From Acidobacteriota bacterium (GTDB taxonomy: Bacteria; Acidobacteriota; Thermoanaerobaculia; Multivoradales; Multivoraceae): a stretch of 64,000 nt of DNA. This document shows, in pieces, positions 1-10,516 of the stretch. The stretch is taken from the NCBI GenBank assembly GCA_003388555.1, contig QQVD01000025.1, forward strand, positions 62,001-126,000, given 5' to 3'. Position numbers and translations under genes: made by a program. Within the stretch, counting starts at the first letter, position 1. Every line of letters starts with the position of its first letter. The notes under the pieces are model-generated. The model was not told where the DNA came from, did no database searches, and saw only the letters and a list, made by a program, of their open reading frames with translations.

Positions 1-323
1 CGCGCCTCCGCAACGCGGCCGAAGTCGCCCCGCTGGCGGCTCCCGGCACCGTCCCGCCTCCACCGCCGCCCGTGGCACATCACTTGCTCTTATGCAGAGA
101 CACGGACGGCAGATCCGATTCCGCTGTGGCGGCGCGACGCCAACCGGCGGACGGCGCCGCCGCAGCGGCTGCGACGGATGGCGACTCGGACGAATCCCAG
201 CTGGCTGCCCATTCGGGGCAAGCAGGGCCTTCGTCCATCTGCCCCGACCGCCGCCAGAACCTCGACGGTTCATCCCCTCGAACTCCCCGCCTCTAACCCG
301 AAACAAGGAGCAGCTGAGATCCC
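1..323. other. glnII leader region without a gene
   Basis: No convincing coding sequence was seen in this stretch. It holds a sigma-54 promoter at 73-88 and then a leader of about 225 bases before the glutamine synthetase. The first 70 bases are Pro/Arg-rich in every frame and could include the end of a gene to the left, but nothing recognisable is there. Confidence 0.5.
73..88 (+). promoter_or_regulatory. sigma-54 promoter of glnII
   Basis: TGGCAC (73-78), five bases, then TTGCT (84-88). The invariant GG and GC dinucleotides are 12 bases apart, matching the consensus TGGCACN5TTGCW exactly. It lies on the same strand and upstream of a nitrogen-assimilation gene, where sigma-54 (RpoN) control is expected. 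Transcription would begin near base 99. No enhancer site for an NtrC-type activator was identified, and most of that region would lie off the window. Confidence 0.8.
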
Positions 324-1313
324 ATGGCCTTCAAACTCGAATATGTCTGGCTCGACGGCTACAAGCCCGAACCCAACCTCCGCAGCAAGACCAAGATCGT
401 CGCCGACGAGCCGAGCTCGCCAGAGGAGTGCCCGCAGTGGTCGTTCGACGGCAGCTCCACCGAACAGGCGGAGGGCAGCCGCTCGGACTGCCTGCTGCAG
501 CCGGTCCGCATGATCCCCGATCCCGCCCGCGACAGCGCCGCCCTGGTGCTCTGTGAGGTGCTGGCTGCCGACGGCTCGGTGCATCCGTCGAACCGTCGCG
601 GTCAGTTCGAGGACGACGAGGACCTCTGGCTCGGCTTCGAGCAGGAGTACACCCTGATGGCCGGCAACGCTCCGCTCGGCTTCCCGCCCGACGGCTACCC
701 CGGTCCCCAGGGCCCGTACTACTGCTCGGTGGGCATCAACAACTGCGTCGGCCGCGAGGTCGTCGAGGCCCACCTCGACGTCTGCCTCGAGGCGGGCCTC
801 AACATCACCGGCATCAACGCCGAGGTGATGAAGGGCCAGTGGGAGTTCCAGCTCTTCGGCAAGGGCGCCAAGCGCGCCTCCGACGATCTCTGGCTGGCGC
901 GCTACCTCCTCTACCGCACCGCCGAGGCCTTCGACGTCCGCGTCTCGATCCATCCCAAGCCGATCAAGGGCGACTGGAACGGCAGCGGCATGCACACCAA
1001 CTTCTCGAACACCGCGATCCGTGAGGAGGGCGGCGAGGATCTGATCAAGGAGATCTGCGAGAGGTTCCGGCCGGTGCACAAGGACCACATCGCCGAGTAC
1101 GGGTCCGACAACGAGCAGCGCCTGACCGGTCTGCACGAGACCCAGGCGATCGACAAGTTCTCCTACGGCGTGAGCGACCGCGGCGCCTCGATCCGCATCC
1201 CGGTCGGCACCGTGCAGGCCGGCTGGAAGGGTTACCTGGAGGACCGCCGGCCGGCCTCCAATGCCGACCCCTACCGGGTCGCGGCGCAGCTGCTCAAGAC
1301 ACTGAAGTCGTAG
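324..1313 (+). CDS. glnII: Glutamine synthetase, type II (GSII)
   Basis: Makes glutamine from glutamate, ammonia and ATP in the cytosol. The 329-residue length and the eukaryote-like sequence place it in GSII rather than the roughly 470-residue GlnA (GSI). Recognisable blocks are WSFDGSST near residue 40, FEQEYTL near residue 108, the substrate-site stretch NGSGMHTN near residue 220, and SDRGASIRIP near residue 288. A purine-rich AAGGAG lies about 13 bases before the ATG, which is rather far. Bacterial GSII enzymes are usually nitrogen-regulated, in line with the sigma-54 promoter upstream. The adenylylation site of GSI is not expected in this class. Confidence 0.95.
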   Translation: MAFKLEYVWLDGYKPEPNLRSKTKIVADEPSSPEECPQWSFDGSSTEQAEGSRSDCLLQPVRMIPDPARDSAALVLCEVLAADGSVHPSNRRGQFEDDEDLWLGFEQEYTLMAGNAPLGFPPDGYPGPQGPYYCSVGINNCVGREVVEAHLDVCLEAGLNITGINAEVMKGQWEFQLFGKGAKRASDDLWLARYLLYRTAEAFDVRVSIHPKPIKGDWNGSGMHTNFSNTAIREEGGEDLIKEICERFRPVHKDHIAEYGSDNEQRLTGLHETQAIDKFSYGVSDRGASIRIPVGTVQAGWKGYLEDRRPASNADPYRVAAQLLKTLKS

Positions 1314-1359
1314 AGCCGCGGCGTCCGGGAGGTTCGCGCCCGGGACGATCGACAGGGAG

Positions 1360-1385
1360 CGCTGCCCCGGGAGACCGGGGCAGCG
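1360..1385 (+). terminator. Terminator-like hairpin after glnII
   Basis: A perfect 11-bp stem CGCTGCCCCGG / CCGGGGCAGCG with loop GAGA lies 47 bases after the glnII stop codon. No T-run follows, so an intrinsic-terminator role is plausible but not proven. A second small stem (GACACCG / CGGTGTC) follows immediately. Confidence 0.6.
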
Positions 1386-1720
1386 TCCGACACCGAGGCG
1401 GTGTCGAGCCCACGCCGGGCGGCGTCGCAGTCACGGCATCGCCGGAGCGAAGAAGCGCGATCCCGTCCAGGGCTTTCCGGGAGGGGTGCTGTCGAACGCC
1501 ATTGAGGCATAGGCCGCAGCACGCCAAGCGTCGACCCTCAGATCGAGTCCAGGGTGACGTAGGGAGAAGCCGGCCGAAGTCGACGCCAATGGAAGCGTGC
1601 CTGCAGCCCGCCACGCGTGGAGCGTGGATCGAGTCCAGGTGACGGAGGGCAGAGAGAGCTGGGGTTGGGGTCGCGGAAGTCAGACTCCAGCCGCTGTCGA
1701 AGTCACGAGCCGAAATGGGC

Positions 1721-1752
1721 GTCATCCCGGGCGTAGACCCGGGATCCACGCC
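1721..1752. repeat. REP-like palindrome, family 2, copy 1
   Basis: GTC + stem ATCCCGGG (1724-1731), loop CGTAGA, stem CCCGGGAT (1738-1745), then CCACGCC. Related copies lie at 14537-14570 (inside lhr, inverted) and 20114-20145. All share the frame GTCA-stem-loop-stem-CCA-GC. Confidence 0.7.
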
Positions 1753-1926
1753 TTGCGCAACCTCCGTCCTGCCACGATGGCGTTTCGGGATTTGCCCGGG
1801 CTACCACCATCGCTTCCCGGCAACCTCGAGCCGCCCACCACGGCCCTCTGAAGAACAGCCCGCAAACTGACCCTTCAGCTCGCGATGTCGCGAGCCAGCG
1901 TGCGCCGCCCGTGCCGCACCTCGCCT

Positions 1927-4911
1927 TCACTCCAGCCAACCGACGATCTCGGCTCGATACCGCCACTCCGGCTCGTGCTGGTCGACCCGTCGCAACAGAT
2001 CGGCGAGCTCCCGGCGTCCGTCGTCGACGCGCCCGAGGGCGAGCAGCGCCTCGCCACGGGCCAGCTCGGCCTCCCAGGTGCGCGGATGCGCATCGCCGAG
2101 CAGGCGCAGGCTCAGCTCGCTCGCAGCACTCGCCACCTCGAGAGCACCCGGCGCGTCGCCGGTCGCCGTCAGCGCGCGCGCCCAGCGCGATGCGACGATG
2201 GCGACGAGCGGATCGTCGGCTCCCACCGCCTCGACCAGGCCCTCGTGCGCTTGCCTGTAGGACGCCACGGCCTCGGAGTGGCGACCGGTCTCGTACTGCA
2301 GGCTGCCGATGTTGGCCAGGATCGACAGGGCTTCGGGGTGCTCCTCGCCGATCGCCTGGGACACGGCGTCGTAGGCGCGCTCGTAGAAACGGAGAGCCTC
2401 CTCGGGGCGACCGGCGTCGCGGTGCACCGAACCGATGTGCGAGAGACTGTGCGCGGTCGACGCGTGCTGCTCGCCGAGCACCTCGAGCTGGTGTCCGAGC
2501 GCCTCGGTCAGCACCTCCAGGGCCTCGTCGAGCCGTCGCACGACGCGCAGCATCGCCCCGAGGTTCACCGCCACCTCGAGGCGCACGGGGTCGCGCTCGC
2601 CGAGCACCTCGGTCATCGCCTCGACGACTGCGTAGATCTGCTCGATCGCCTGGTCGGCATCGCCGCGCCGGTAGGCGAGCAGCGCGATCGAGTTCTTCAG
2701 CTCGAGCACCTCGGGATGGCGCTCGCCGAGGCGCTCGACGAGGATCGAGAGAGCGCGCTGCTGGGCCTCCTCGGCGGCCTGGTAGTCGCCGCCCTGGCTG
2801 TACACCGTCGCCAGGTCGACGAGGCCGATGGCGACGTCGGGATGGTCCTCGCCGAGCAGACGCACGTACATGTCGAGTGAGCGGCGGATCGTCTCGATCG
2901 CCTCCTCGTCGCGGCGCAGCTCCGCCAGCTGCACGCCGCGGGCGAAGAGCACGCTGGCGATCATCGTGTGATCCCCCTCCAGGGTCTCTTCGAGCGTCGC
3001 CAGCGCCTCGTCGTAGAGCGCCTCGGCGCCGTCGTGATCGCTGACCTCGTAGGCCACCGCGGCACGTCGGGCCTGCACGTCGGCCCGGGCGACCGACGCC
3101 TCGGCGCCCTCCTCGCCGGCGAGCATCGCCAGCGCCCCCTGCAGCACTCGGTCGGCCTCGTCGTACTGGCTCACGCGTCGCAGTTGGTCACCGACGAACG
3201 TCGCCACCTCGGCGCGCAGCAGCAATGGCAGCGAAGGGTCCTCGGCGCGCGCCCCGAGCGCGCGCAAGCGTTCCACCTCGGGCACACCGAGCAGCGAGCC
3301 GAGCCGGGCCCGCTCGAGATCCGCCCGCAGCGCCGCAGAGGCATCCGACGGGGCGTCGCCGATCCGGGCCAGCGTCGCCTCGGCGTCCTGGTAGAGACCC
3401 AGTCCCCGGTAGATGCCGGCGATCGTCGTCAGCAGGTCGGCGCGCAGGCTCGGCAGCTCCGCCAGCTCCGCGTCGATGCGCCGGGATCCGAGCTCGAGCG
3501 CTTCGGCGACCCGTAGATCGCGGCCTCCCGACACGTCGGGCGAGGCGAACTCGAACAGTCCGACCAGGAAGCGGCTGACCTCGTTGGCGCGACGCGCCTC
3601 ACTCGCACGCCGCTCGGCCTCGGCCGCCGCGCGCCGCGCCTGCCACACGGTTCCAGCGATGCCGAGCACCAGAGCCAGGGCGATCGCCGCCACCGCCGCG
3701 GTGCGCCCCTTGCGCCGCACCATCAGCTTGCGCAGGCGGTAGGCCCACCGGTCCGGGGCCGCCTTCACCGGACGCAGGTCGAGCCAGGCGCGCAGGTCGT
3801 CGGCGAGCTCGGCGACGCTGGCATAGCGCCGCGACGGCTCCTCGCGCAGCGCCACCTCGACGATCAGCGACAGGTCGCGGTCGACGCCGCCGGGCGAAGT
3901 CGCGCCAGAGTCCAGCGTCGGCGGAGATCGGTCGCGAACGGCGTCGTCGCGCCCGTACGGGGGCCTTCCCGCCAGCAGGCGGTAGAGCAACGAGCCGAGC
4001 CCGTGCACGTCGGTAGCGGTTGTGATCGGCTCGCCGCGCAGCTGCTCGGGAGCACCGTACTCGGGCGTCAGCAGCCGGGTCGAGGTGCGCTCGGCGGCTT
4101 CGGGGTCGTCGCCGGGCTCGAGGATCTTGGCGATACCGAAGTCGAGCAGCCTGACCCGGCCACGTTCGTCGACCAGCACGTTGCCGGGCTTCAGGTCACG
4201 GTGAACGATCAGGCGGCTGTGCGCGAAGGCCACCGCTTCGGCGACCTGCAGCACCAGCTCCACGATGCCGCGCGCGCTCAGGGAGCGCTCGGCGCAATAG
4301 GTGTCGATGCGTTCGCCCTCGACCAGCTCCATCGCCAGCCACGGGGTTCCGTCATCCGCGACGCCAGCGTCGAGGAGGGTGGCGATTCCGGGGTGACTCA
4401 GCTGCGCCAGCAGTCGCACCTCCTGCGAGAAGCGCAGGCCGCCACCGGCGGCGACCTGGCCGGCCGAGAGCAGCTTGACCGCCACCTCCTGCTGGTAGGT
4501 CGGGTCGACCCGTGACGCCCGGTACACCACCGACATGCCGCCGCGCCCGATCTCCTCCTCGAGACGGAAGGCGCCGACGACCCGGCCGCTCAGACTGCCG
4601 CTGTCTGGCGACGTGTCTTCGGTCTCTTCCGCCAGACGCGAAAGCAGGCCTTCCGCACCGTTGTCCAGCGGCGTGACCACATCCTCGACGGAGAGCATCG
4701 CCGCCACCCGGTCACGCAGCTTCGGGGCCAGTTGCGCCAACCTCGCCCGACGCGCCTCCCGGTCGAGGTCGATGAGCTCCTCGAAGAGACGATCCGCCTG
4801 GCGCCAGGTGTCGATCTCGTCGGCACCGAGCTCGCGTGAGCGCGCCCCGTCGGGCCCTGCGTCTCCGCGGCCGCCGCCCAGCAGACCCCCGGGATCGTCG
4901 GCGTCGCTCAA
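1927..4911 (-). CDS. Ser/Thr protein kinase with transmembrane segment and TPR tail
   Basis: A 994-residue kinase. All catalytic landmarks are present: glycine loop GRGGMSVV (~122-129), the VAVK lysine (~146), HRDLKPGN (~237), DFG (~257), and an APE-type activation segment (TPEYGAPEQ). One hydrophobic segment near residue 400 should anchor it in the inner membrane. The remaining ~580 residues are tetratricopeptide repeats of the ALxxxxxxLGxxHPxxA type, a protein-interaction scaffold. The start is taken as the TTG at 4911, because it overlaps the stop of the sigma-factor gene as TTGA, giving translational coupling; an upstream ATG in frame would run deep into that gene. Such kinase/ECF pairs occur in Acidobacteria and Planctomycetes, where the kinase is thought to act with the sigma factor. 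Confidence 0.9.
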   Translation of the reverse strand: MSDADDPGGLLGGGRGDAGPDGARSRELGADEIDTWRQADRLFEELIDLDREARRARLAQLAPKLRDRVAAMLSVEDVVTPLDNGAEGLLSRLAEETEDTSPDSGSLSGRVVGAFRLEEEIGRGGMSVVYRASRVDPTYQQEVAVKLLSAGQVAAGGGLRFSQEVRLLAQLSHPGIATLLDAGVADDGTPWLAMELVEGERIDTYCAERSLSARGIVELVLQVAEAVAFAHSRLIVHRDLKPGNVLVDERGRVRLLDFGIAKILEPGDDPEAAERTSTRLLTPEYGAPEQLRGEPITTATDVHGLGSLLYRLLAGRPPYGRDDAVRDRSPPTLDSGATSPGGVDRDLSLIVEVALREEPSRRYASVAELADDLRAWLDLRPVKAAPDRWAYRLRKLMVRRKGRTAAVAAIALALVLGIAGTVWQARRAAAEAERRASEARRANEVSRFLVGLFEFASPDVSGGRDLRVAEALELGSRRIDAELAELPSLRADLLTTIAGIYRGLGLYQDAEATLARIGDAPSDASAALRADLERARLGSLLGVPEVERLRALGARAEDPSLPLLLRAEVATFVGDQLRRVSQYDEADRVLQGALAMLAGEEGAEASVARADVQARRAAVAYEVSDHDGAEALYDEALATLEETLEGDHTMIASVLFARGVQLAELRRDEEAIETIRRSLDMYVRLLGEDHPDVAIGLVDLATVYSQGGDYQAAEEAQQRALSILVERLGERHPEVLELKNSIALLAYRRGDADQAIEQIYAVVEAMTEVLGERDPVRLEVAVNLGAMLRVVRRLDEALEVLTEALGHQLEVLGEQHASTAHSLSHIGSVHRDAGRPEEALRFYERAYDAVSQAIGEEHPEALSILANIGSLQYETGRHSEAVASYRQAHEGLVEAVGADDPLVAIVASRWARALTATGDAPGALEVASAASELSLRLLGDAHPRTWEAELARGEALLALGRVDDGRRELADLLRRVDQHEPEWRYRAEIVGWLE

Positions 4912-5600
4912 CGCGCCTCCGGTCGATCTCCGCCGGTCGCGGCGTACTCCTGCAGCCGGGCGTGCAGGAAGGCGCGCGCCTTCTGCCACTCCCGGTTCGC
5001 GGTGCGCAGCGAGATGCCCATCATCTCTGCGGCTTCGTCGGCCGAGCACCCGGCGAAGAACCGCAGCTCGACGACTCGCAGCGCCCGTTCGTTGATCTGC
5101 GCCAGCTCGTCGAGGGCCTGATCGAGATCGAGGATCTCCCCGGCGGTGCCGTAGGAACCGCCGACGACGGTCATCGGCATGGTCACCCGCCGCAGCTCGC
5201 CGCCCCGCTTGGCCGAGCCGTGGCGCCTGGCGTGATCGACCAGGATCTGTCGCATGGCGCGACCGGCGATGGCGAAGAAGTGGCCGCGATCCCCGATCCG
5301 CAGCTTCGCCGCGCCGACGAACCGCAGATAGGCGTCGTGCACCACCACCGTCGGAGTCAGGGTACCCGACGACGGCAGGGAACGCAGTCGCGCCGCAGCG
5401 AGACGGCGTAGCTCCGGGTAGAGCAGCGTGAAGACCCGCTCGAGCGCCTCGTGGTCGCCATCGCTGGCCTGCGCGAGCAGGCCTGTGACCTCGCCGGCGG
5501 CATCCGGCGCGGATTCGCCCCGGTACGGATCGTCGCCCCTGCGCTGCTCACCGTTTCCACTCAGGGTCCCAGCCCTCCGCGACAGAACTTTGGTGCCCAT
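4908..5600 (-). CDS. ECF sigma factor (Sig-70_X6 / TIGR02999-like)
   Basis: 230 residues from the ATG at 5600. Region 2 is seen in LYPELRRLAAARLR...TLTPTVVVHDAYLRF, followed by GHFFAIAGRAMRQILVDHARR, the hallmark of the TIGR02999 branch. Region 4 is ALRVVELRFFAGCSADEAAEMMGISLRTANREWQKARAF (described here in parts: ELRFFAGCSADEAAEMMG then SLRTANREW). It would redirect RNA polymerase to a small regulon. The downstream kinase starts inside its stop codon, so the two are made together. I see no anti-sigma factor, and the kinase may take that regulatory place (inference). A longer upstream start at 5687 is less likely because the added residues are Arg-rich and uncharacteristic. Confidence 0.88.
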   Translation of the reverse strand: MGTKVLSRRAGTLSGNGEQRRGDDPYRGESAPDAAGEVTGLLAQASDGDHEALERVFTLLYPELRRLAAARLRSLPSSGTLTPTVVVHDAYLRFVGAAKLRIGDRGHFFAIAGRAMRQILVDHARRHGSAKRGGELRRVTMPMTVVGGSYGTAGEILDLDQALDELAQINERALRVVELRFFAGCSADEAAEMMGISLRTANREWQKARAFLHARLQEYAATGGDRPEAR

Positions 5601-5949
5601 GACTCTACCGAACGGCCTTCGGCAACCAGCCCGGACCGGTCGCGGCACTCCGAGCCACGACACTCGCGCCCTGCGCCGCCGAGCCACGGTCGCCGCCGAT
5701 CACGTCGCCACCGTGGCAGGACCGGCCGCGCCGTACAATCTGAGCGCCGTCTCCCGCCGTCGCCTCGGAGCTTGGCTGGAGCGCATCGACGCGCCGGAAT
5801 CGGCCGAACCCTTACTGGGCGAACCCAGAGGGCACGGACTCCCCGCCGTCGAAGCCGCAACCGCTCGAGCAGGCGACTCGCTCGCCAGAGCCCAGTCGAC
5901 CGACCGTCCGATCCGCACAGCCAGCACCAAGACAGGAAGAACCCCGACG

Positions 5950-7110
<1,161 letters not shown>

Positions 7111-7142
7111 ACAGTGTGGAGTGACCGGCCCGTCGTTCCTCC

Positions 7143-9902
7143 TCACTCCTCCTTGAGCACCAGCGCCGGCGCCACCCGCCCAGCTCGACGCGCTGGTGCC
7201 AGGAGCGCTGCGAACGCCACCAGGCCGAGCACCCCGGTGACTGCGGCATAGGTCGCCGGGTCGAAGGCCTCGACCCTGTGCAGCAGCGACGCCAGGAAGC
7301 GCGTCGCGCCGACCGAGGCGAGCAGTCCGATGGCGGCGCCGAGCGCCACCGGGCGCATGCCCTGGGCGAGCACCAGGGCGACGATGCCGCGGCGGTCGGC
7401 GCCGAGCGCCAGGCGCACCGCGAGCTCGCGCGAGCGCCTGGCGACGACGTAGCTGACGATGCCGTAGAGCCCCACCGCGGCGAGCACCACGGCGAGGGCA
7501 GCAAAGCAGGCGAGCAGCACGAAGTAGAAGCGCGACGGCCCCTGCGCCCGGTCGACCGAGGCGGCGAGCGTCTCGCGGCTGTGCAACGGCAGCAGCGGAT
7601 CGACCCGGCGCACCGCCGCCTCGATCGCCGTCCACGGCTCGGCGCCGCCGCCGCGGGTGCGCACCACCATGCCCATCCACGGCGATCCCATCTGTGCCTG
7701 CGGGGCGTAGACCTCGACCTCGGGCGCCCCGGTGATCGACTCGCCGAGCACGTCGCCAACGACTCCGACGATGGTGCGCGGCGGTTCGTCCCAGCCAAAG
7801 CTCACTCCGAGCTCGAGCTGACGCCCGATCGGCGAGCGGTCCGCTGAGTGGCGCCGGACCCAGGCCTGATTGACCAGCGCGACGGGCTGGCCCCCGTGAC
7901 GATCGGTGAGCTCAGGCAGCCGGCCGACCACGAGCGGGATGCCGAGGGTCTCGAAGTACCCCGGCATCACGATCCGGATCCTGGTCGAGGGCTCGTCGCC
8001 CTCGGCCGGGCGCGGCTCGTCGAGCAGGTGGAAGCTGGTGCCGAGGGTGTTGCCGCTGAACGGGCGACCGAGGATGCCGCCCACCGACTCGATCTCCGGC
8101 AGCGACCCCAGCTCCTGGTGGATCTGCTCGGTGAGCGCCACCACCTTCTCCGGCTCGTCGTAGCGGCTCTCGGGCGCCGCGACGAAGAAGCAGAGCACGT
8201 CCTCGCGATCGAAGCCGAGATCGAGCGTCAACAGGCCGACGTAGGTCTTCAGCAGCAGTCCGGCTCCGACCAGCAACGCCATCGACAGCGCGATCTCGCC
8301 GACCAGCAGGGCGCCCCGCAGGCGCACGTCAGCGCTGTCGGAGACGGGTCCGCGGGCGCGGTTCGCCCCGGCGCTCGACGCCGCCAGACGCCACGCCGGA
8401 TAGAGCCCGAACAGCAGCGCCGCCAGCAGCGCCAGCGCCAGACCGAAGGCGAAGACACGCGCATCGACCGCAGCGTCCCCGAGGCGCGGCACACCGGCCG
8501 GCGCAACGGCGACGACGAAACGCAGCGCCGCCGCCGCCAGGCCGAGCCCGGCCAGACCGCCGACCAGTCCGAGCAGCGTCGTCTCGGCGAGCACCAGGCG
8601 GACGATGCGCCAGCGGCTGGCGCCGAGCGCCGCCCGCACCCCCATCTCGCCGCGACGCGAGGCGCCGTGTGCCAGCTGCAGGCCGGCCAGGTTGGCGGCG
8701 GCGATGAGCAGCACCAGCGCCACGGCACCGAGCAGGATCAGCAGCCCGCCACGCGCCTCGCCGAGCAGATGGTCGGCCAGGGGGGCGGCGACGAAGGTCT
8801 TGTTGCGGTTGCTCTCCGGATGCAGCTCGGCGAGCCCGCCGGCGATGCGAGCCAGCTCGGCCTCGGCGTCGCCGAGGAGGGCCCCTGGAGCCAGCCTGCC
8901 GATCGCGTCGAACAGGTGGCAGCCGCGACCGCAACCGTCCGGGTCGCTGTCCGAGTTGATCCACAGCACCGTCTCGGCCGGGAAGCTGAACCCCTCGGGC
9001 GCCACGCCGACGATCTCGTAGCTCTCGTCGTCGAACACCGCGACCTGACCGACGATGTCGCCGCGACCCCCGAAGCGGCTCTGCCACAGACCGTGGCCGA
9101 GCAGGGCGCGCAGCGGCGCATTCGGCCCGGAGTCCTCCCGGGTGAGGTCACGACCCATCTGCGGCGCCAGCTCGAACACCTCGAGCAGCGATCCGGCGAC
9201 GGCAGCCGTCTGCAGCACCTCGGGCGCTCCCTCGGCGGCGAGGGTGACGCTGGTGTCGAAGTAGCCGACGAGATGGTCGAGGGTCTTCGAGAGGTCGGCG
9301 ACGTCGGCCGTGTCGAGGAGCGACATCGCGTTGCGCTCGTTGGGGCGATCGGCCTCGATGCGCTCGACGACCACGAGCTCCTCCGGATCGGGGTACGGCA
9401 GCGGCCGCAGGATCACCGCGTCGACCAGCGAGAAGATCGCCGCGTTGGCGCCGACCCCGAGCGCCAGCGTGAGCACCGCGACCAGCACATAGGCCGGCCG
9501 CCGCGCCAGGGCGCGGGTGGCGAAACGGAGGTCCTGCATCAGGCGGTCCATGATCGAGCCCTTCATCCTGTTGGTTCCATAGTCGTAGCGCTTGCGTGGC
9601 GACGGCAGCTCACCGCGCGCCATCGCCTCCACCGGGCTCTGCTGTCCACCGGTCCAGGCCGTGGGATCGAGCCGCTCGGCCACTGCCGTGCGCACCAGCA
9701 CCCAGCTCGCCCGCACTGCCCACGAGAAGAGAGCCGCGGCGCCGCGCTCCTCGGCGTCGAGCCAGTCCTCGAACGCCAGCAGCAGGTCGTCCCCGAAGCG
9801 CCGGCGGAAGGCCTTCGGCAGCAGCGCCGTCAGCGCCGCCAGCCAACGTAGGACGGTGCGCGCGAGCAGGGTGCGGCGCGGCCTGGTGGACGCCGCGCTC
9901 AA
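7143..9902 (-). CDS. ADOP-family duplicated permease (MacB/FtsX-like)
   Basis: 919 residues. After a ~110-residue N-terminal region (LPKAFRRRFGDDLLLAFEDW) comes the ADOP core: a transmembrane helix (VLVAVLTLALGVGANAAIFS), a MacB-like periplasmic domain, three FtsX helices, and a second copy of the whole unit ending in a further set of helices (ALAVVLAAVGLYGIVSYVVA). This architecture, without a fused or adjacent ATPase, defines the 'acidobacterial duplicated orphan permease' family; the substrate is unknown. It begins at TTG 9902, overlapping the PadR stop as TTGA, so PadR and permease form one operon. Two more family members lie at 31836-34288 (broken) and 37815-40448. Confidence 0.92.
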   Translation of the reverse strand: MSAASTRPRRTLLARTVLRWLAALTALLPKAFRRRFGDDLLLAFEDWLDAEERGAAALFSWAVRASWVLVRTAVAERLDPTAWTGGQQSPVEAMARGELPSPRKRYDYGTNRMKGSIMDRLMQDLRFATRALARRPAYVLVAVLTLALGVGANAAIFSLVDAVILRPLPYPDPEELVVVERIEADRPNERNAMSLLDTADVADLSKTLDHLVGYFDTSVTLAAEGAPEVLQTAAVAGSLLEVFELAPQMGRDLTREDSGPNAPLRALLGHGLWQSRFGGRGDIVGQVAVFDDESYEIVGVAPEGFSFPAETVLWINSDSDPDGCGRGCHLFDAIGRLAPGALLGDAEAELARIAGGLAELHPESNRNKTFVAAPLADHLLGEARGGLLILLGAVALVLLIAAANLAGLQLAHGASRRGEMGVRAALGASRWRIVRLVLAETTLLGLVGGLAGLGLAAAALRFVVAVAPAGVPRLGDAAVDARVFAFGLALALLAALLFGLYPAWRLAASSAGANRARGPVSDSADVRLRGALLVGEIALSMALLVGAGLLLKTYVGLLTLDLGFDREDVLCFFVAAPESRYDEPEKVVALTEQIHQELGSLPEIESVGGILGRPFSGNTLGTSFHLLDEPRPAEGDEPSTRIRIVMPGYFETLGIPLVVGRLPELTDRHGGQPVALVNQAWVRRHSADRSPIGRQLELGVSFGWDEPPRTIVGVVGDVLGESITGAPEVEVYAPQAQMGSPWMGMVVRTRGGGAEPWTAIEAAVRRVDPLLPLHSRETLAASVDRAQGPSRFYFVLLACFAALAVVLAAVGLYGIVSYVVARRSRELAVRLALGADRRGIVALVLAQGMRPVALGAAIGLLASVGATRFLASLLHRVEAFDPATYAAVTGVLGLVAFAALLAPARRAGRVAPALVLKEE

Positions 9903-10294
9903 GGCGTCAGCCCCGGCGCCAGCCGCAGCGTCGCCAGCTCCACCGCTGAACGCAGGCGCGAAGCCTCCGCCGCCAGCACCCGTCGTCCCAGGCCGGTGAT
10001 CCCGTAGTAGCGGCGCTGCCGCCCCGGCGACGGCGCCGCGTCCTCCGGCGACGCAGCCTCCTCCACCAGGCCGCCACGCTCCAGCCGCGCCAGCGCCCGG
10101 TAGAGCGCCCCCAGGTCCGGCGTCACCACGCCCCCCGATTCACGTTCCACCGCCTGCATCAGCGCATAGCCGTACAGATCCCGCGCCGCCAGCACCAGCA
10201 ACACGTGGAAGTCGCTGGTCGAAAGAGGGAGGTGGTCGTCGAGCGCTGATCCGGCGGCGGAGGATCGGGTGGGGTCGGAGGAGCCGGTGGTCAT
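9899..10294 (-). CDS. PadR-family transcriptional regulator
   Basis: 131 residues with the PadR winged helix: STSDFHVLLVLAARDLYGYALMQAVE, TPDLGALYRALARLERGGLVEE, RRYYGITGLGRRVL. PadR proteins normally repress the neighbouring transporter gene and lift in response to a ligand; here the partner is the coupled ADOP permease. The N-terminal 25 residues are Ser/Thr/Asp-rich and not conserved. A palindrome covers its promoter (see 10302-10322), which suggests autoregulation. Confidence 0.9.
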   Translation of the reverse strand: MTTGSSDPTRSSAAGSALDDHLPLSTSDFHVLLVLAARDLYGYALMQAVERESGGVVTPDLGALYRALARLERGGLVEEAASPEDAAPSPGRQRRYYGITGLGRRVLAAEASRLRSAVELATLRLAPGLTP

Positions 10295-10301
10295 CGGAAG
10301 G

Positions 10302-10322
10302 CTATACGTGCACCGTGCATAG
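10302..10322 (-). promoter_or_regulatory. Putative PadR operator and short-leader promoter
   Basis: An 11-bp perfect palindrome TGCACGGTGCA lies inside a wider CTAT...ATAG frame, 8-28 bases before the padR ATG. On the minus strand it runs into TATAGC, a -10-like hexamer ending six bases before the ATG, so the mRNA would have almost no leader. The operator role is inferred from position and symmetry. Confidence 0.45.
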
Positions 10323-10375
10323 TTGTTTCGGGCGAGTTTGGGCTTGCAGCCCTTTGTCGGCGCCGCCCATCCGGC

Positions 10376-10470
10376 CTCCTCCCCCTTCAGGGGGAGGATT
10401 GAGGTGGGGGTGTCCCGTCAAGCGAATCCCTCTCAGGGGGAAGGATCGAGGGAAGAGGTCCCAGCCCTCG
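10376..10470. repeat. Palindromic repeat, family 1 (downstream of DUF559 gene)
   Basis: Contains the palindrome TCCTCCCCCTTCAGGGGGAG followed by GATTGAGGTGGGGGTG. A second, decayed unit follows (CCCTCTCAGGGGGAAGGATC...GAAGAGGTCCCAGC). Units like this recur at 11056-11217 and four times inside lhr. Confidence 0.8.
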
Positions 10471-10516
10471 CCGGCTCAGGTGCAGGACGGCGCGCGATTC
10501 GTCTCGGCCTCTCACT

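Larger units (their letters stand above)
1314..1926. other. 613-base intergenic stretch with repeat fragments
   Basis: Lies between convergent glnII and the kinase gene. It contains the hairpin at 1360-1385, a complete REP-like element at 1721-1752, and decayed half-copies of similar sequence near 1545 and 1621 (GAGTCCAGG..TGACG). No open frame here looks like a real protein. Confidence 0.6.

Noticed and set aside
1885-2880. Long plus-strand frame opposite the kinase gene
   Set aside because: It lies wholly opposite the TPR part of a well-supported kinase and is rich in Arg, Gln and His, as expected for an antisense frame in GC-rich DNA.
7848-9851. 667-codon plus-strand frame opposite the ADOP permease
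   Set aside because: It has no recognisable domain and an Arg/Gln/His/Asp-rich composition typical of antisense shadows; the permease on the other strand has a full family architecture.
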